From contig NZ_RQIT01000031.1 of the NCBI RefSeq assembly GCF_003837805.1, positions 1 to 64,000 of the forward strand: a stretch of 64,000 nucleotides of DNA. The letters run 5' to 3'. The notes under the pieces were generated by a model. The model saw only the letters and a program-made list of their open reading frames with translations. It was not told the origin of the DNA and did no database searches. Both the position numbers and the translations under genes were made by a program. Source of the DNA: Bradyrhizobium sp. RP6 (lineage in GTDB: Bacteria; Pseudomonadota; Alphaproteobacteria; Rhizobiales; Xanthobacteraceae). Of this stretch, positions 1 through 9,107 are shown in pieces (within the stretch, counting starts at the first letter, position 1; each line of letters opens with the position of its first letter).

Positions 1-1
1 G

Positions 2-98
2 CGGCACATTGCCGGAACGGCGTGGTCGACCAAATGCTACATGAACATGCGACCGCTCTATCAGCCACAACTCTCTGAAACCGGAGCCGTCGCCTGAT
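2..98 (+). CDS. Possible C-terminal end of a gene cut by the window edge
   Basis: Reading frame 2 is open from the left edge to a TGA at 96-98, giving about 31 residues that end in LSETGAVA. Nothing recognisable is left to assign a family. Its position beside nolK/noeL would suit another nodulation gene, but that is inference only. It may also be an open frame by chance. Confidence 0.25.
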
Positions 99-161
99 CA
101 AAAGTGCGAAAGATTCTGGACAGTACCCCTTTTCGAGAACAAGCCGATCACTCTTGTGCCG

Positions 162-1106
162 TCAATCGCTCTCAGCGCGAAAGGCCCGGTATGCCAGCTG
201 AATGCCGTCCTTGAGCGAGGTGGTGGCGCGCCAGCCGAGCCCGGACAGCCGACTGACGTCGAGCAGCTTGCGCGGCGTTCCGTCCGGGCGCGACGTGTCG
301 AAGCTGATCTCTCCGCGAAAGCCGACGGCGGCCGCAACCATGAGTGATAACTCGGCGATGCTGATGTCCTCCCCGGTGCCGATATTGACCGGTTCTGGCG
401 AGGAATAGGTCTTCATCAAATGGATGCAGGCGTCAGCGAGATCGTCGACGTAGAGAAATTCGCGGCGCGGCTTGCCGGTACCCCACACCACGACGTTGCT
501 GCGGCCCGCAATCTTGGCCTCGTGGAAGCGGCGGATCAGCGCGGCCATGACGTGGCTGTATTGTGGGTGATAATTGTCGCCTGGGCCGTATAGATTGGTC
601 GGCATCACGCTGATGAAATCGGCGCCGTACTGGCTGCGATAGGCCTCGGCCATCTTGATGCCCGCGATCTTGGCGATTGCATAGGGCTCGTTGGTCGGTT
701 CCAGGGGGCCGGTCAGCATCGAATCCTCTCGCAGCGGCTGCGGCGCCAAGCGTGGATAGATGCAGGAGGAGCCGAAGAACATCAGCTTCTCGCATCTGTT
801 GGCATGGGCCGCCTGGATCACGTTGCTCGATATTGCGAGGTTGTCGTGGAGAAACTCGGCGCGCAGCGTGTTGTTGGCGACGATGCCGCCGACCTTGGCA
901 GCGGCGAGGAACACGGCCTGCGGCCTCTTCGCTCCAAACCAGGCAGTCACCGCGGCTTGGTCGCGCAGGTCAACCTCGCTTCGCGACACCGTCAAGAGAT
1001 GGACGTGCTCGCGTGCCAGCCGGCGCATCAGCGCTGCGCCGACCATGCCGCGATGGCCGCCGACGAAAACCGTCTTGCCTTTCAGCTCAAACGCCGCGCT
1101 TGCCAT
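162..1106 (-). CDS. nolK: GDP-L-fucose synthase NolK
   Basis: This 314-residue protein of the extended short-chain dehydrogenase family has the N-terminal Rossmann motif GGHRGMVG (about residues 17-24), a catalytic Ser in the FGSSCIYP segment and YAIAK (Tyr-x3-Lys). That set is typical of GDP-4-keto-6-deoxymannose epimerase/reductase (Fcl). In rhizobia with fucosylated Nod factors the enzyme is called NolK and makes GDP-fucose, which NodZ transfers to the reducing end of the Nod factor. Its start overlaps the end of noeL by 20 bases, so the two are translationally coupled and supply consecutive steps. An ordinary polysaccharide fcl would look the same; the symbiotic name rests on the nodM, nodVW and nif neighbours. 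Confidence 0.88.
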   Translation of the reverse strand: MASAAFELKGKTVFVGGHRGMVGAALMRRLAREHVHLLTVSRSEVDLRDQAAVTAWFGAKRPQAVFLAAAKVGGIVANNTLRAEFLHDNLAISSNVIQAAHANRCEKLMFFGSSCIYPRLAPQPLREDSMLTGPLEPTNEPYAIAKIAGIKMAEAYRSQYGADFISVMPTNLYGPGDNYHPQYSHVMAALIRRFHEAKIAGRSNVVVWGTGKPRREFLYVDDLADACIHLMKTYSSPEPVNIGTGEDISIAELSLMVAAAVGFRGEISFDTSRPDGTPRKLLDVSRLSGLGWRATTSLKDGIQLAYRAFRAESD

Positions 1107-2172
1107 TTGCTGCGTCCTGTCTGGCTTGGACGAGATCGCTGGCGACCATTTCCTTCACCATTTGCGAGAACGACGTTTTCGGCGCCCAGCCGAGTTTCGC
1201 GCGCGCCTTGCTGGCGTCCCCGATCAGGAGATCGACCTCGGTCGGACGGAAATAGGTCGGATCGACCTGTACCAGGGTCTTGCCAGAAGCCTTATCGACG
1301 CCGACCTCCTCGACGCCCTTGCCATGCCATTCGATGCTGCGCCCGACCTCGGCAAACGCCAGCTCGACGAACTCGCGGACAGACCGCGTCTGGCCGGTCG
1401 CAAGCACGAAGTCACCGGGCTCGTCCACCTGCAGGATCCTGTGCATGCCTTCGACGTAGTCGCGGGCATGGCCCCAGTCGCGCTTGGCGTCGAGATTTCC
1501 GAGATAGAGCTTGTTCTCGAGGCCGACCTCGATGCCGGCGACTGCGCGGGTGATCTTGCGGGTCACGAAAGTCTCGCCGCGGATGGGACTCTCATGGTTG
1601 AACAGGATGCCGTTGCTCGCGAACATACCGTAGGCCTCACGGTAGTTCACCGTAATCCAGTAGCCATAGAGCTTGGCGACGCCATAGGGCGAACGCGGAT
1701 AAAATGGCGTGGTTTCCTTCTGTGGCACCTCTTGCACGAGGCCGTAAAGCTCGGAGGTTGAGGCTTGGTAGAAGCGCGTCTCCTTTTCCATGCCGAGGAT
1801 GCGGATAGCTTCCAACAGGCGCAGCACACCGATCGCGTCGGCATTGGCGGTGTATTCCGGGCACTCGAAACCGACCTGGACGTGGCTCTGTGCGGCCAGA
1901 TTATAGATTTCGGTCGGCCGAATTTGCTGCACAAGCCGGATCAGGTTGGACGAATCGGTCATGTCTCCATAGTGCATTAGGAACGGCACATCGGCGGCGT
2001 GCGGGTCCTTGTAGAGATGATCGACGCGCGCGGTGTTGAAGGAGGACGACCGGCGCTTGACCCCATGCACGGTGTAGCCGAGACCTAGCAAATGCTGGGC
2101 GAGATATGCGCCATCTTGCCCGGTGACGCCGGTGATCATCGCCACGCGCCGGTTTGGATTGTGAGCCGCCAT
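1087..2172 (-). CDS. noeL: GDP-mannose 4,6-dehydratase NoeL
   Basis: This 361-residue cytoplasmic NAD(P)-dependent dehydratase converts GDP-mannose to GDP-4-keto-6-deoxymannose, the substrate of the adjacent NolK. It begins with the nucleotide-binding motif ITGVTGQDGAYL, carries the RRSSSFNT segment typical of Gmd, the STSELYG catalytic region and YGVAK (Tyr-x3-Lys), and has full family length. It is first in a two-gene minus-strand unit ending in nolK. I looked upstream on the minus strand (2173-2420) for a nod box and found only scattered pieces of the consensus, so regulation is unresolved. Together with NolK it provides GDP-fucose for Nod-factor decoration. Confidence 0.9.
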   Translation of the reverse strand: MAAHNPNRRVAMITGVTGQDGAYLAQHLLGLGYTVHGVKRRSSSFNTARVDHLYKDPHAADVPFLMHYGDMTDSSNLIRLVQQIRPTEIYNLAAQSHVQVGFECPEYTANADAIGVLRLLEAIRILGMEKETRFYQASTSELYGLVQEVPQKETTPFYPRSPYGVAKLYGYWITVNYREAYGMFASNGILFNHESPIRGETFVTRKITRAVAGIEVGLENKLYLGNLDAKRDWGHARDYVEGMHRILQVDEPGDFVLATGQTRSVREFVELAFAEVGRSIEWHGKGVEEVGVDKASGKTLVQVDPTYFRPTEVDLLIGDASKARAKLGWAPKTSFSQMVKEMVASDLVQARQDAANGKRGV

Positions 2173-3410
2173 GATCTCGCTTCGTTGCGCCGGAAAGAGT
2201 TCGCTCTGAAGAACCGTTGCCTAGTCGCTTCCCGAAAATCGAGATGCGCACGCGCGCTACAATCTTAACTAAAGGAGCGCGATCGTTAGCCCCTGTCATA
2301 CACCTCATGAAGAAATACACACCATATACATTGATTTATAGGTGGACTGACTTATTCCGACACATCGATCTTAAGAGATGAAAATCAGGCCACGTCGCAA
2401 CGGCGATGATCCGAGGCAGGTGAGATGAATTGTAAGCGCCGGTACGCCCGCCCGGGCGCGCTTGCCGCCTGGCTATGTCGCCAACGAGACAGATGCCGTC
2501 CATCTGTGAGCCTTATCGATCCTCACGAGCATGTATGGATCCGCGCGCTCTCATCGGGGCGCAGAGGAGCGGCGGGGTTGCGGCTTCCGAATAGAAGAAC
2601 CCGTCTTATCTGTCGGCATAAAATTATAATCCACGCCGTTCCCTAATATCAGGTTTGCAGTAGGCGATGCACAGCCGACGCAAGACAAAGGACTGGCAAA
2701 CGTTGGTATAGACCGTCGAACGTTTCGATATCGAAAGTTTACGTTAGTACAATGGAGCTTCGACGCCGATCTTTTAATCTTGACCGAACGTAAGTTGCCT
2801 CAGTCCGAGTATGACAAGTCTCTTAAAGTCCGCGCCGGAAATTTGTTCCCGGGAGAACTGGATAATTCAAGCTAGAGCCGCTGCGCAGGTATATCACCAG
2901 CGGACCATGTAGAGGATGTGGGCAGCGTTCTTTTTTCTGCCTGAAATGGAGAGAAGCCGAGACGAAACGTGACCCCTATCGAGGAGTCGATCCTGAGCAT
3001 CGACGCAGTTGTTGCCGGATCAACTTCATCCGGTAGGCCAGTATCGCTGCTCATTTCTTTTTGGAGACTTAGAAGTGAGAGTCGTGAGATGGCTCATCAG
3101 TAAGGGGGAGGCTGTTTGTGCCAAGCTGGATGTCGCCCTGCATGCGCAACTGCACGTTTGGCTCTCGTCGAGGCGGTCACGGTGTTGGCGATCCCGTCGC
3201 AGCGTCATTCGACTAGATAGCCAAAGGGTGGAATGAAGCCGACGAACAATGATGGCTGAAAGAGATCTAAATCACGCGGGCGAATGGGGATGCGATAAAG
3301 ACGGCCGCGGAAGATTCCGAACAACCCGTTGTTATCGGGCAAGCGAGTTCTATCACGGGCTCCTATAGCGCGGACGCCGGACTCCTCGAACTTGGGCTGC
3401 ATGGATTAAT
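2173..3410. other. Intergenic region noeL-nodM, no supported gene
   Basis: These 1.2 kb separate divergent noeL and nodM. Only short open frames are present. Two minus-strand frames of 60-65 codons (2872-3054 and 3205-3402) read somewhat protein-like, and the second starts just upstream of nodM, but I recognise neither. A/T-rich stretches around 2300-2360 and 2740-2800 may hold promoters. No convincing nod box or tts box was found. Confidence 0.5.
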
Positions 3411-5237
3411 ATGTGTGGAATTATTGGCATTTTGGGACGTGGTCCGGTCGTTGGGCAGTTAGTTGCGTCGCTCAGGCGACTGGAATATCGAGGCTACGAC
3501 TCAGCGGGTCTCGCGACTCTAGAAGGTCTCCGTATCGAGCGCCGCCGCGCTCAAGGTAAGCTGAGAAACCTTGAGGAGCAGTTGAGCTACAGTCCCCCTG
3601 CAGGTCAAAGCGGCATCGGTCACACCCGCTGGGCGACTCATGGAAAGCCGACCGAGAGCAATGCTCATCCGCATGCGACGGAAAATGTCGCGGTCGTGCA
3701 TAACGGGATCATTGAGAATTTCCGCGAGCTGCGAGCGGAGCTGGAACGAAATGGAGCCGAGTTTTACTCAGAGACGGACACCGAGGTTGTGGTGCATCTC
3801 GTCGAATTCTACCTCAAAAATGGCTACTCACCGCAGGATGCGGTGCAGGCGTCGTTGCCGCGCTTGCGCGGTGCCTTCGCGTTGGCATTCCTTTTCAAGG
3901 GGCACGACGACCTTTTGATCGGTGCGTGCAAAGGGTCGCCCCTTGCGATCGGACATGGTAACGGTGAAGTGTACTTAGGATCTGATGCGCTCGCGCTCGC
4001 GCCTTTGACCGATACCATTACTTATCTTGAGGACGGTGACTGGGTCGTGCTTACACGCGCGACGTGCGTGATCTATGGTACAGACGGCTCTGTCGTCCCA
4101 CGAGAAACATCAAAGTCTGATGTATCGTCTCTCCTTGCGGACAAGGCGAATTATCGCCACTTCATGGCTAAGGAAATCCACGAGCAGCCGACAGTTGTCG
4201 GCAAGACATTGGCGCATTATCTCGATCTGGCGGCCAAACGGGTAGCGCTGCCGTTCGCGTTGCCGTTCGACTTCAATTCCATTGAGCGCATTTCAATTAC
4301 TGCGTGCGGCACGGCAAGCTACGCCGGCCACATCGCGAAATACTGGTTCGAGCGGCTGTCGCGTTTGTCTGTCGAGATAGATGTAGCCTCTGAGTTCCGC
4401 TACCGGGAGGCGCCTCTGCGCCGGGGCGATCTTGCGATCGTCATCTCGCAATCGGGCGAGACCGCCGACACACTAGCTGCGTTGCGATACGCCAAGGGCC
4501 AGGGCCTGCACACGATATCTGTCGTTAATGTCCCGACGTCGACGATTGCGCGCGAGAGCGAATCCGTTCTGCCGACGCTGGCGGGGGCAGAAATCGGCGT
4601 CGCTTCCACCAAGGCATTCCTCTGCCAGCTGATGGTACTGGCGGTGCTTGCCATCGCAGCAGGGAGAGAGCGAGGCAAGCTGTCTGAAATCGATGAATCG
4701 AAGCTCGTGCAAGAGCTCATCGAGATGCCGCGGTTGATTGCTGCGGCCTTGTTGGTCGAGCCGCAGATTGAGAAGCTCGCGCGCTATATCGCCGGCGCTA
4801 GGGCCGCACTCTACCTCGGTCGTGGCACATCGGCGCCTCTGGCGTTGGAGGGCGCGCTCAAGCTGAAGGAAATTTCCTACATCCACTCAGAAGGTTATGC
4901 CGCCGGCGAGCTCAAGCACGGGCCGATCGCACTCGTCGATGAGGCTATGCCTGTGGTGGTGATCGCGCCTTACGACGGCGTTTTCGAGAAGACCATTTCG
5001 AACATGCAAGAAGTGGCGGCTCGGGGCGGCAAGATCATCCTGATCACCGATGCGAAGGGCGCTTCGGAAGCGACGGTGGACACGCTCGTGACCATCGTTC
5101 TGCCGACAATGGTCGCAAGCTTTACGCCGATGGTCTATGCCATTCCGGTCCAGCTCTTGGCTTACCATACCGGCGTCGTAAGCGGCGCGGACGTCGATCA
5201 GCCGCGTAATCTCGCAAAATCGGTCACTGTGGAATGA
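3411..5237 (+). CDS. nodM: Glutamine--fructose-6-phosphate aminotransferase (symbiotic glucosamine synthase)
   Basis: This 608-residue enzyme makes glucosamine-6-phosphate from fructose-6-phosphate and glutamine, the entry step to the chitin backbone of Nod factors. The protein starts MCGIIG, so Cys2 becomes the N-terminal nucleophile of the class II glutamine amidotransferase domain (about residues 2-220; RGYDS and GHTRWATHG motifs visible). Two SIS sugar-isomerase domains follow (about 290-600; the sequences SQSGETADT and GRGTSAPLALEGALKLKEISY are diagnostic). Length equals that of GlmS. Rhizobia usually carry a housekeeping glmS elsewhere; a second copy beside noeL/nolK is nodM. The start is fixed by the required Met-Cys. 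No strong Shine-Dalgarno sequence precedes it. Confidence 0.9.
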   Translation: MCGIIGILGRGPVVGQLVASLRRLEYRGYDSAGLATLEGLRIERRRAQGKLRNLEEQLSYSPPAGQSGIGHTRWATHGKPTESNAHPHATENVAVVHNGIIENFRELRAELERNGAEFYSETDTEVVVHLVEFYLKNGYSPQDAVQASLPRLRGAFALAFLFKGHDDLLIGACKGSPLAIGHGNGEVYLGSDALALAPLTDTITYLEDGDWVVLTRATCVIYGTDGSVVPRETSKSDVSSLLADKANYRHFMAKEIHEQPTVVGKTLAHYLDLAAKRVALPFALPFDFNSIERISITACGTASYAGHIAKYWFERLSRLSVEIDVASEFRYREAPLRRGDLAIVISQSGETADTLAALRYAKGQGLHTISVVNVPTSTIARESESVLPTLAGAEIGVASTKAFLCQLMVLAVLAIAAGRERGKLSEIDESKLVQELIEMPRLIAAALLVEPQIEKLARYIAGARAALYLGRGTSAPLALEGALKLKEISYIHSEGYAAGELKHGPIALVDEAMPVVVIAPYDGVFEKTISNMQEVAARGGKIILITDAKGASEATVDTLVTIVLPTMVASFTPMVYAIPVQLLAYHTGVVSGADVDQPRNLAKSVTVE

Positions 5238-5748
5238 GGCTGCAGTGTTGGGTATCGAGATGGATCTCGACGAGTTCCCAATCCGAAGTCGCTGGTAGCT
5301 GCCGTGCGGTCGTGCAACCTCAACCGATACTACCGTCAGCCCGCCTTGGTGTAGTAGGACTGGTCACCCTAGCGGCGGCGCGGGATGCCTCTGGGCTTGC
5401 AATGTGCTGGCGAAGCCGTTCAGGAGGCGTTGCAATCCGCCACAGGATGCCAAGAGTTCCAGGCTTGTTGGCCTAATGATGCTCCAAGCCGTATCTGGGA
5501 TTGAACGGTCGCGATGCAGTCGTCATGAAGCACGCGCTCTACAATGCCGTTCTGCATAGTATCGCGATCTATGGGAAGGATCTGATTGGCGTCCGCAGGT
5601 GAATGGTCAATCGACCGTTCCCAATGGAGGCGGATCCTCGCACTGCTCGCTTCTCATCCGACCTAGTGAATGGCAGTGGGCGAGCGCGCCGCCGTTCCAT
5701 TAGAAGCAGGTCCTGTGTCCGCTAACGTGAGGGCGGCCAACAGCATCA
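5238..5748. other. Intergenic stretch after nodM
   Basis: No supported gene. Short, broken open frames on the plus strand (for example 5234-5476) have no recognisable domain and look like decayed coding DNA. The right end holds the tts-box-like promoter of the downstream nopP. Confidence 0.4.
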
Positions 5749-5749
5749 C

Positions 5750-5767
5750 GTCAGGTTTTGGTAAGCC
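5750..5767 (+). promoter_or_regulatory. tts-box-like TtsI site of the first nopP
   Basis: The sequence GTCAGGTTTTGGTAAGCC agrees with the rhizobial tts-box core GTCAGCTTNTCGAAAGCT at 13 of 17 defined positions. It lies 82 bases before the ATG of nopP. The second intact nopP has a similar site 79 bases before its ATG, and this matched spacing is the main support. TtsI is the NodD/NodW-dependent activator of type III secretion genes in rhizobia. Confidence 0.6.
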
Positions 5768-5848
5768 CGAGTCCCTATCTGCGCCGCATGGCCTAGCAAG
5801 CCTGAACTAGACGTGGAAACTGCATGTCCGACCGGAGTACCAATTGCC

Positions 5849-6673
5849 ATGTATAATCGGATCAATGGCTCGTCTTATTTCACATCCTCTCCCCTTGACG
5901 AGGCTGATGAGCAAAACGACGCAGACACTTTCGCGGATGCGTTTCGGCAACTGCGCTTAGCCCCGCCAAACTCCAGCGGTACTTCGACTTCGGCAGCACG
6001 GCCCTATTGGCTTGATTCAAGCCCGCCTGTCGTAGAGATCGATAAGAGGTCGTTCAGAAAAGCAGCAGAGGGCTATCACAGCGACGAAATCAGGAAAATC
6101 GCCGATAACCCACAAGAATATTCGGACTTCGTCTCTCAGAAAGCGGCGCGAACTGCAGAGGTTGCTGAGGAGTATGGAACAACTCAAGATTCTGTAAATG
6201 CGCGATACTTCAGCTATCAATTAGGAAACAAGAGTGTCGGTCTTCTTCGAATGGAAGGGGGCGACAGCATGACGAATTTTGACGTGGAAAAGTGGCAGGA
6301 GCTGTTTCCCGGGCGACCTGGGACGACCGCCACTGTAGATCTCCAGGTCGTTCATCCTCTTGTCGAGAACGCCGGCGATATTCTGCTCGAGCATCAACTT
6401 GGAATGGCCGGTGAACGGCCACTGCTGAATTTGCGTCCGGCTAATCCGGAGGCAAGAGCCCGTGCTGCAAAGATGGGGTTCGTCGAGGTTGACGCCGATA
6501 ACATGGTTCTCGACCCAGTGAAGTCAGACAAGTGGGTGAGGAATGGCGACGGCAAGTGGCAGCGAGAAGGCACCGCTTCGCGGTATCTTCGCAAAGCTGA
6601 CGACAGCCAAGACCGTAAAGTCGAGATGCCAGCGAGTGCTTCAACATACGATTATGAGGATGATTTCATGTGA
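5849..6673 (+). CDS. nopP: Type III secreted effector of the NopP family
   Basis: This 274-residue soluble protein has a polar, Ser-rich N-terminus (MYNRINGSSYF...), typical of type III secretion substrates, and no signal peptide or membrane segment. It is clearly homologous to the second NopP at 44.7 kb: shared segments include EYSDF, the GLLR-EGG region, HPLVENAGDILLEHQL, MGFV and the DKW-N--GKWQR pair near the C-terminus. NopP proteins are injected into legume cells, are phosphorylated by plant kinases and help or block nodulation depending on the host (NopP is recognised by soybean Rj2 plants). The start was chosen to match the paralogue (MYGRI...); 12 in-frame codons lie upstream. A tts-box-like site precedes it. 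The final residues are acidic (YDYEDDFM). Confidence 0.82.
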   Translation: MYNRINGSSYFTSSPLDEADEQNDADTFADAFRQLRLAPPNSSGTSTSAARPYWLDSSPPVVEIDKRSFRKAAEGYHSDEIRKIADNPQEYSDFVSQKAARTAEVAEEYGTTQDSVNARYFSYQLGNKSVGLLRMEGGDSMTNFDVEKWQELFPGRPGTTATVDLQVVHPLVENAGDILLEHQLGMAGERPLLNLRPANPEARARAAKMGFVEVDADNMVLDPVKSDKWVRNGDGKWQREGTASRYLRKADDSQDRKVEMPASASTYDYEDDFM

Positions 6674-6712
6674 CCATGGAATTGCCGGCATTTGGCCTCG
6701 TGGAAGAAATCG

Positions 6713-7117
6713 ATGGCGCGCGCGGTTGCGGCCCAATACGCCAACGTGACGCCGGTCGAGCACGTCTATCCGCTGGTGCGCAGTCAGAAGCAGCTCGACC
6801 GCGTGCTCGATGAGATCGAGGAAGCGCCCGGGATCGTGCTGTTCACCCTGCTCGAGAAGGATCTGGTCGCGAGACTCGAGGATAAGTGCAAGCAGATCAA
6901 CGTTCTGAGCCTGTCGATCATCGGTCCGGTGATGCAGCTGTTTGAAGCCTATCTGGGCGCGGCGACCACCGGCCGAGTCGGTGCCCAGCACGTGCTCAAT
7001 GCGGAATATTTCAAGCGCATCGACGCCTTGAACTACACGATGATTCACGACGATGGTCAGCACGTCGAAGGTCTCGACGAGGCCGACGTGGTGCTGGTCG
7101 GCGTGTCCCGCACCTCT
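6713..7117 (+). pseudogene. Internal fragment of a PPSR-type kinase/pyrophosphorylase gene
   Basis: The open frame 6692-7159 contains about 134 residues that read as an internal piece of the bacterial PEP synthase/PPDK regulatory protein (DUF299): ARAVAAQYANVTPVEHVYP, then HDDGQHVEGLDEADVVLVGVSRTS. The family is about 270-280 residues. Here the N-terminal start and everything after SRTS, including the P-loop-like region and C-terminal half, are missing and replaced by unrelated sequence (low-complexity Gly run, then stop). The strongly GC-biased codon use resembles chromosomal genes. I infer a truncated duplicate of the chromosomal gene captured by the island; it should not be functional. Confidence 0.8.
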
Positions 7118-7949
7118 CTAGCCTGCTCCGCACTTCTCTGCGGCGGCGGCGGCGTTTAGCTCAGAGTTCCTCGTTTGACTCAGAATGCTCTCTCCTCAGT
7201 TCTCCTTTGGCTTAGCAGTTGCTGATTGTTCGCGCCTGGGAAGTAGGGCTTCTTGTACAAGCCTATTGCTGAGAATGCTCGCCTGCGGCGACGACCTGTT
7301 GTGACCCCGGGGCCGGCCGTTTGGCCGGCACGTGTGGCGCCGAGCACGTTGGACGGCTGGGACCACAACTCTTCCGCAGATGAAGCTCGCGAAGAAATAA
7401 CGGCGTGGGCGCCTGACGATAGTCAGTCGCAACAATGTACAGCGAAGCGGCCGCCCAACGGACAAGCCGGGCCCCGCAAGCGTCAACGGACGTAACGATG
7501 CGGTGAGCACGAGCATAGTGCAGAACGCTCTCACCAGAAAAGGGATGCCCAATACATGGGGGGGCTGCTGAGCGAAGCTCCGTTGTCATCGTCACCGCTG
7601 TGGGGCTGCACAGCCAATCTCGTGCTTGCCGGGCCATCTCGGCACTCTGCAATGGAATATATAGCCTCGCTCCAGATGGAGCTAAGAAGTGCTTTAGCGC
7701 AACGACGGCTCTGGGTCAGCCTTACGATGAGCGTTGGCGTGGAATCAGTCGAGTTGGCGTGCCAGCGTCTCTCGCAGGATAGACTGTTCTGCAGCCTCCC
7801 ATGTCCGTAAAGCGTGGACGGGCAAGAAATTGCTGGCCGCTAGCATATTTATAGTAAGCCCGGGTTCGGACTGCGAAGACGTTGCCAGGTGGCGTGATTG
7901 TCGCCCACGAGCGTTTAGATCGGACATGAACTCAAGCTGCAGGTTGGAA
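7118..7949. other. Gene-poor stretch
   Basis: Short overlapping open frames occur on both strands, with no recognisable domain or consistent codon bias. A GC-rich 7-bp hairpin (GCCGGCC, loop GTTT, GGCCGGC) lies at 7312-7329 without a T-run. The stretch is probably decayed DNA between the captured ppsR piece and the regulator block. Confidence 0.4.
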
Positions 7950-8384
7950 TCAGATATCGCCTCGGGCGCCAGATGCCTTCAGTGCGCTGTCGAGGCACTT
8001 AAGTAACTCTTGTCCGCCAAATGGTTTGGCGAGGAAGCCAATTGCTCCCGCGTCCAGGGCTGACGTGCGCACACGCTCGCTGGGGAAAGCGGTAATGAAA
8101 ATGAAAGGTGCTTCGTAACCACGCGTCCGCATCTGTTCCAGCAGCTCCAGCCCGCTCATAGTCGACATCTGCACATCGGTAATGACACAGGATATCTCGT
8201 TCAACTGCGGCGACTGCAGGAGCGCCTCGGCCGAAGCAAATATCTGCACGACGTAGCCACGCGATTTTAAGAGGTTCCCTGTCGCCGCACGGACTGAGGC
8301 GTCGTCGTCAACGACGGAAATCAAAGGCGTGGACAAGATGAGCCCTCCTGACGCGGGAACAGCGGCTGCCAAAGCACTAGCCAC
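7950..8384 (-). CDS. Single-domain response regulator (CheY-like receiver)
   Basis: This 144-residue protein is one receiver domain: the acidic pair in VVDDD (about residues 25-29), the phospho-acceptor Asp in ITDVQM (about 70), Thr in FITAF (about 98) and Lys in LAKPFG (about 120). There is no output domain. It lies 39 bases downstream of nodW on the same strand, probably in the same transcript, so it may be a phosphate sink or extra partner of the NodV kinase. The start could instead be an internal TTG near residue 17 (before STPLISVVDD). Its symbiotic role is inference from context. Confidence 0.8.
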   Translation of the reverse strand: MASALAAAVPASGGLILSTPLISVVDDDASVRAATGNLLKSRGYVVQIFASAEALLQSPQLNEISCVITDVQMSTMSGLELLEQMRTRGYEAPFIFITAFPSERVRTSALDAGAIGFLAKPFGGQELLKCLDSALKASGARGDI

Positions 8385-8423
8385 CTTCGGCGAAAGATGG
8401 GCTGGAGAGATGAAGCTGTAAAA

Positions 8424-9107
8424 TCATACTTGCGTTTGTTCGGGACGATTTGCGCGGAGCCCCAGCGTCTCGCTCATTCTGATCAGCTCGGCGAGCGACC
8501 GGGCACGCATCTTTTTCATGACGTGACCCCGGTAGATCTTGACGGTAATCTCGGCGAGCCCAAGTTCGGCGGCTACCTGCTTGTTCATCAGGCCGGCCGT
8601 GACCAGTTTCATCACCGCCTGCTCTCGCGGGCTTAAGGTCTCAAATAAAGACTGCAGGTTCGCGACGGTCCGCTGAGCTTCCCGTCTTTTGCGATCGCGT
8701 TCGGTCGCCGCAACCACAGCATCAAGCAGTTCCTGATCGCGGAAGGGCTTGCTGAGAAAATCGACCGCACCTCCCTTCATGGCCCTGACGGTCATGGGAA
8801 TGTCGCCATGACCGGTGATGAAAATGATGGGGATTTGTATGTTCAACCTGGCCAGCTCGGTCTGGTAGTCAAGGCCGCTCAGGCCCGGCAGCCGGACATC
8901 AAGAACTAGACAGCTTGGGACGTCCGGAATTGTGCTCTGCAGCATTTCCCGGGCCGATCCGAACGCAACGGCCTCCAATCCTACCTGTTTAAAGAGATTA
9001 GTAAGCGAGCGGCGCACTGAGATGTCATCCTCAACGACAAAGACGATCGCCTTCGTCGAGGCCTCGGCACTGCTACCCTCACTTGGCGAGTCAAATGGTC
9101 CTGTCAC
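8424..9107 (-). CDS. nodW: Response regulator NodW (FixJ/NarL type)
   Basis: This 227-residue regulator has an N-terminal receiver domain (VVEDD acidic pocket, phospho-acceptor Asp in LVLDVRLPG, Lys in LSKPF) and a C-terminal LuxR-type helix-turn-helix (TLSPREQAVMKLV... through ITVKIYRGHVMKKM, about residues 150-205). In Bradyrhizobium, NodW is activated by NodV in response to isoflavones and turns on nod genes alongside NodD1. Length and adjacency to an 890-residue PAS kinase fit NodVW. The nodV stop and nodW start overlap in ATGA (9104-9107), so translation is coupled. FixJ-type paralogues are similar, so the name leans on context. Confidence 0.85.
   Translation of the reverse strand: MTGPFDSPSEGSSAEASTKAIVFVVEDDISVRRSLTNLFKQVGLEAVAFGSAREMLQSTIPDVPSCLVLDVRLPGLSGLDYQTELARLNIQIPIIFITGHGDIPMTVRAMKGGAVDFLSKPFRDQELLDAVVAATERDRKRREAQRTVANLQSLFETLSPREQAVMKLVTAGLMNKQVAAELGLAEITVKIYRGHVMKKMRARSLAELIRMSETLGLRANRPEQTQV

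Noticed and set aside
677..1761. Long plus-strand open frames opposite nolK and noeL
   Set aside because: They are antisense shadows of GC-rich genes; their composition (Arg, Ala, Cys rich) fits no family.
2325..2420. Possible nod box upstream of noeL on the minus strand
   Set aside because: Short pieces such as ATC-N10-GATG and ATCAAT occur, but spacing and the conserved ATC-N9-GAT core do not fit; I could not support a nod box here or before nodM.
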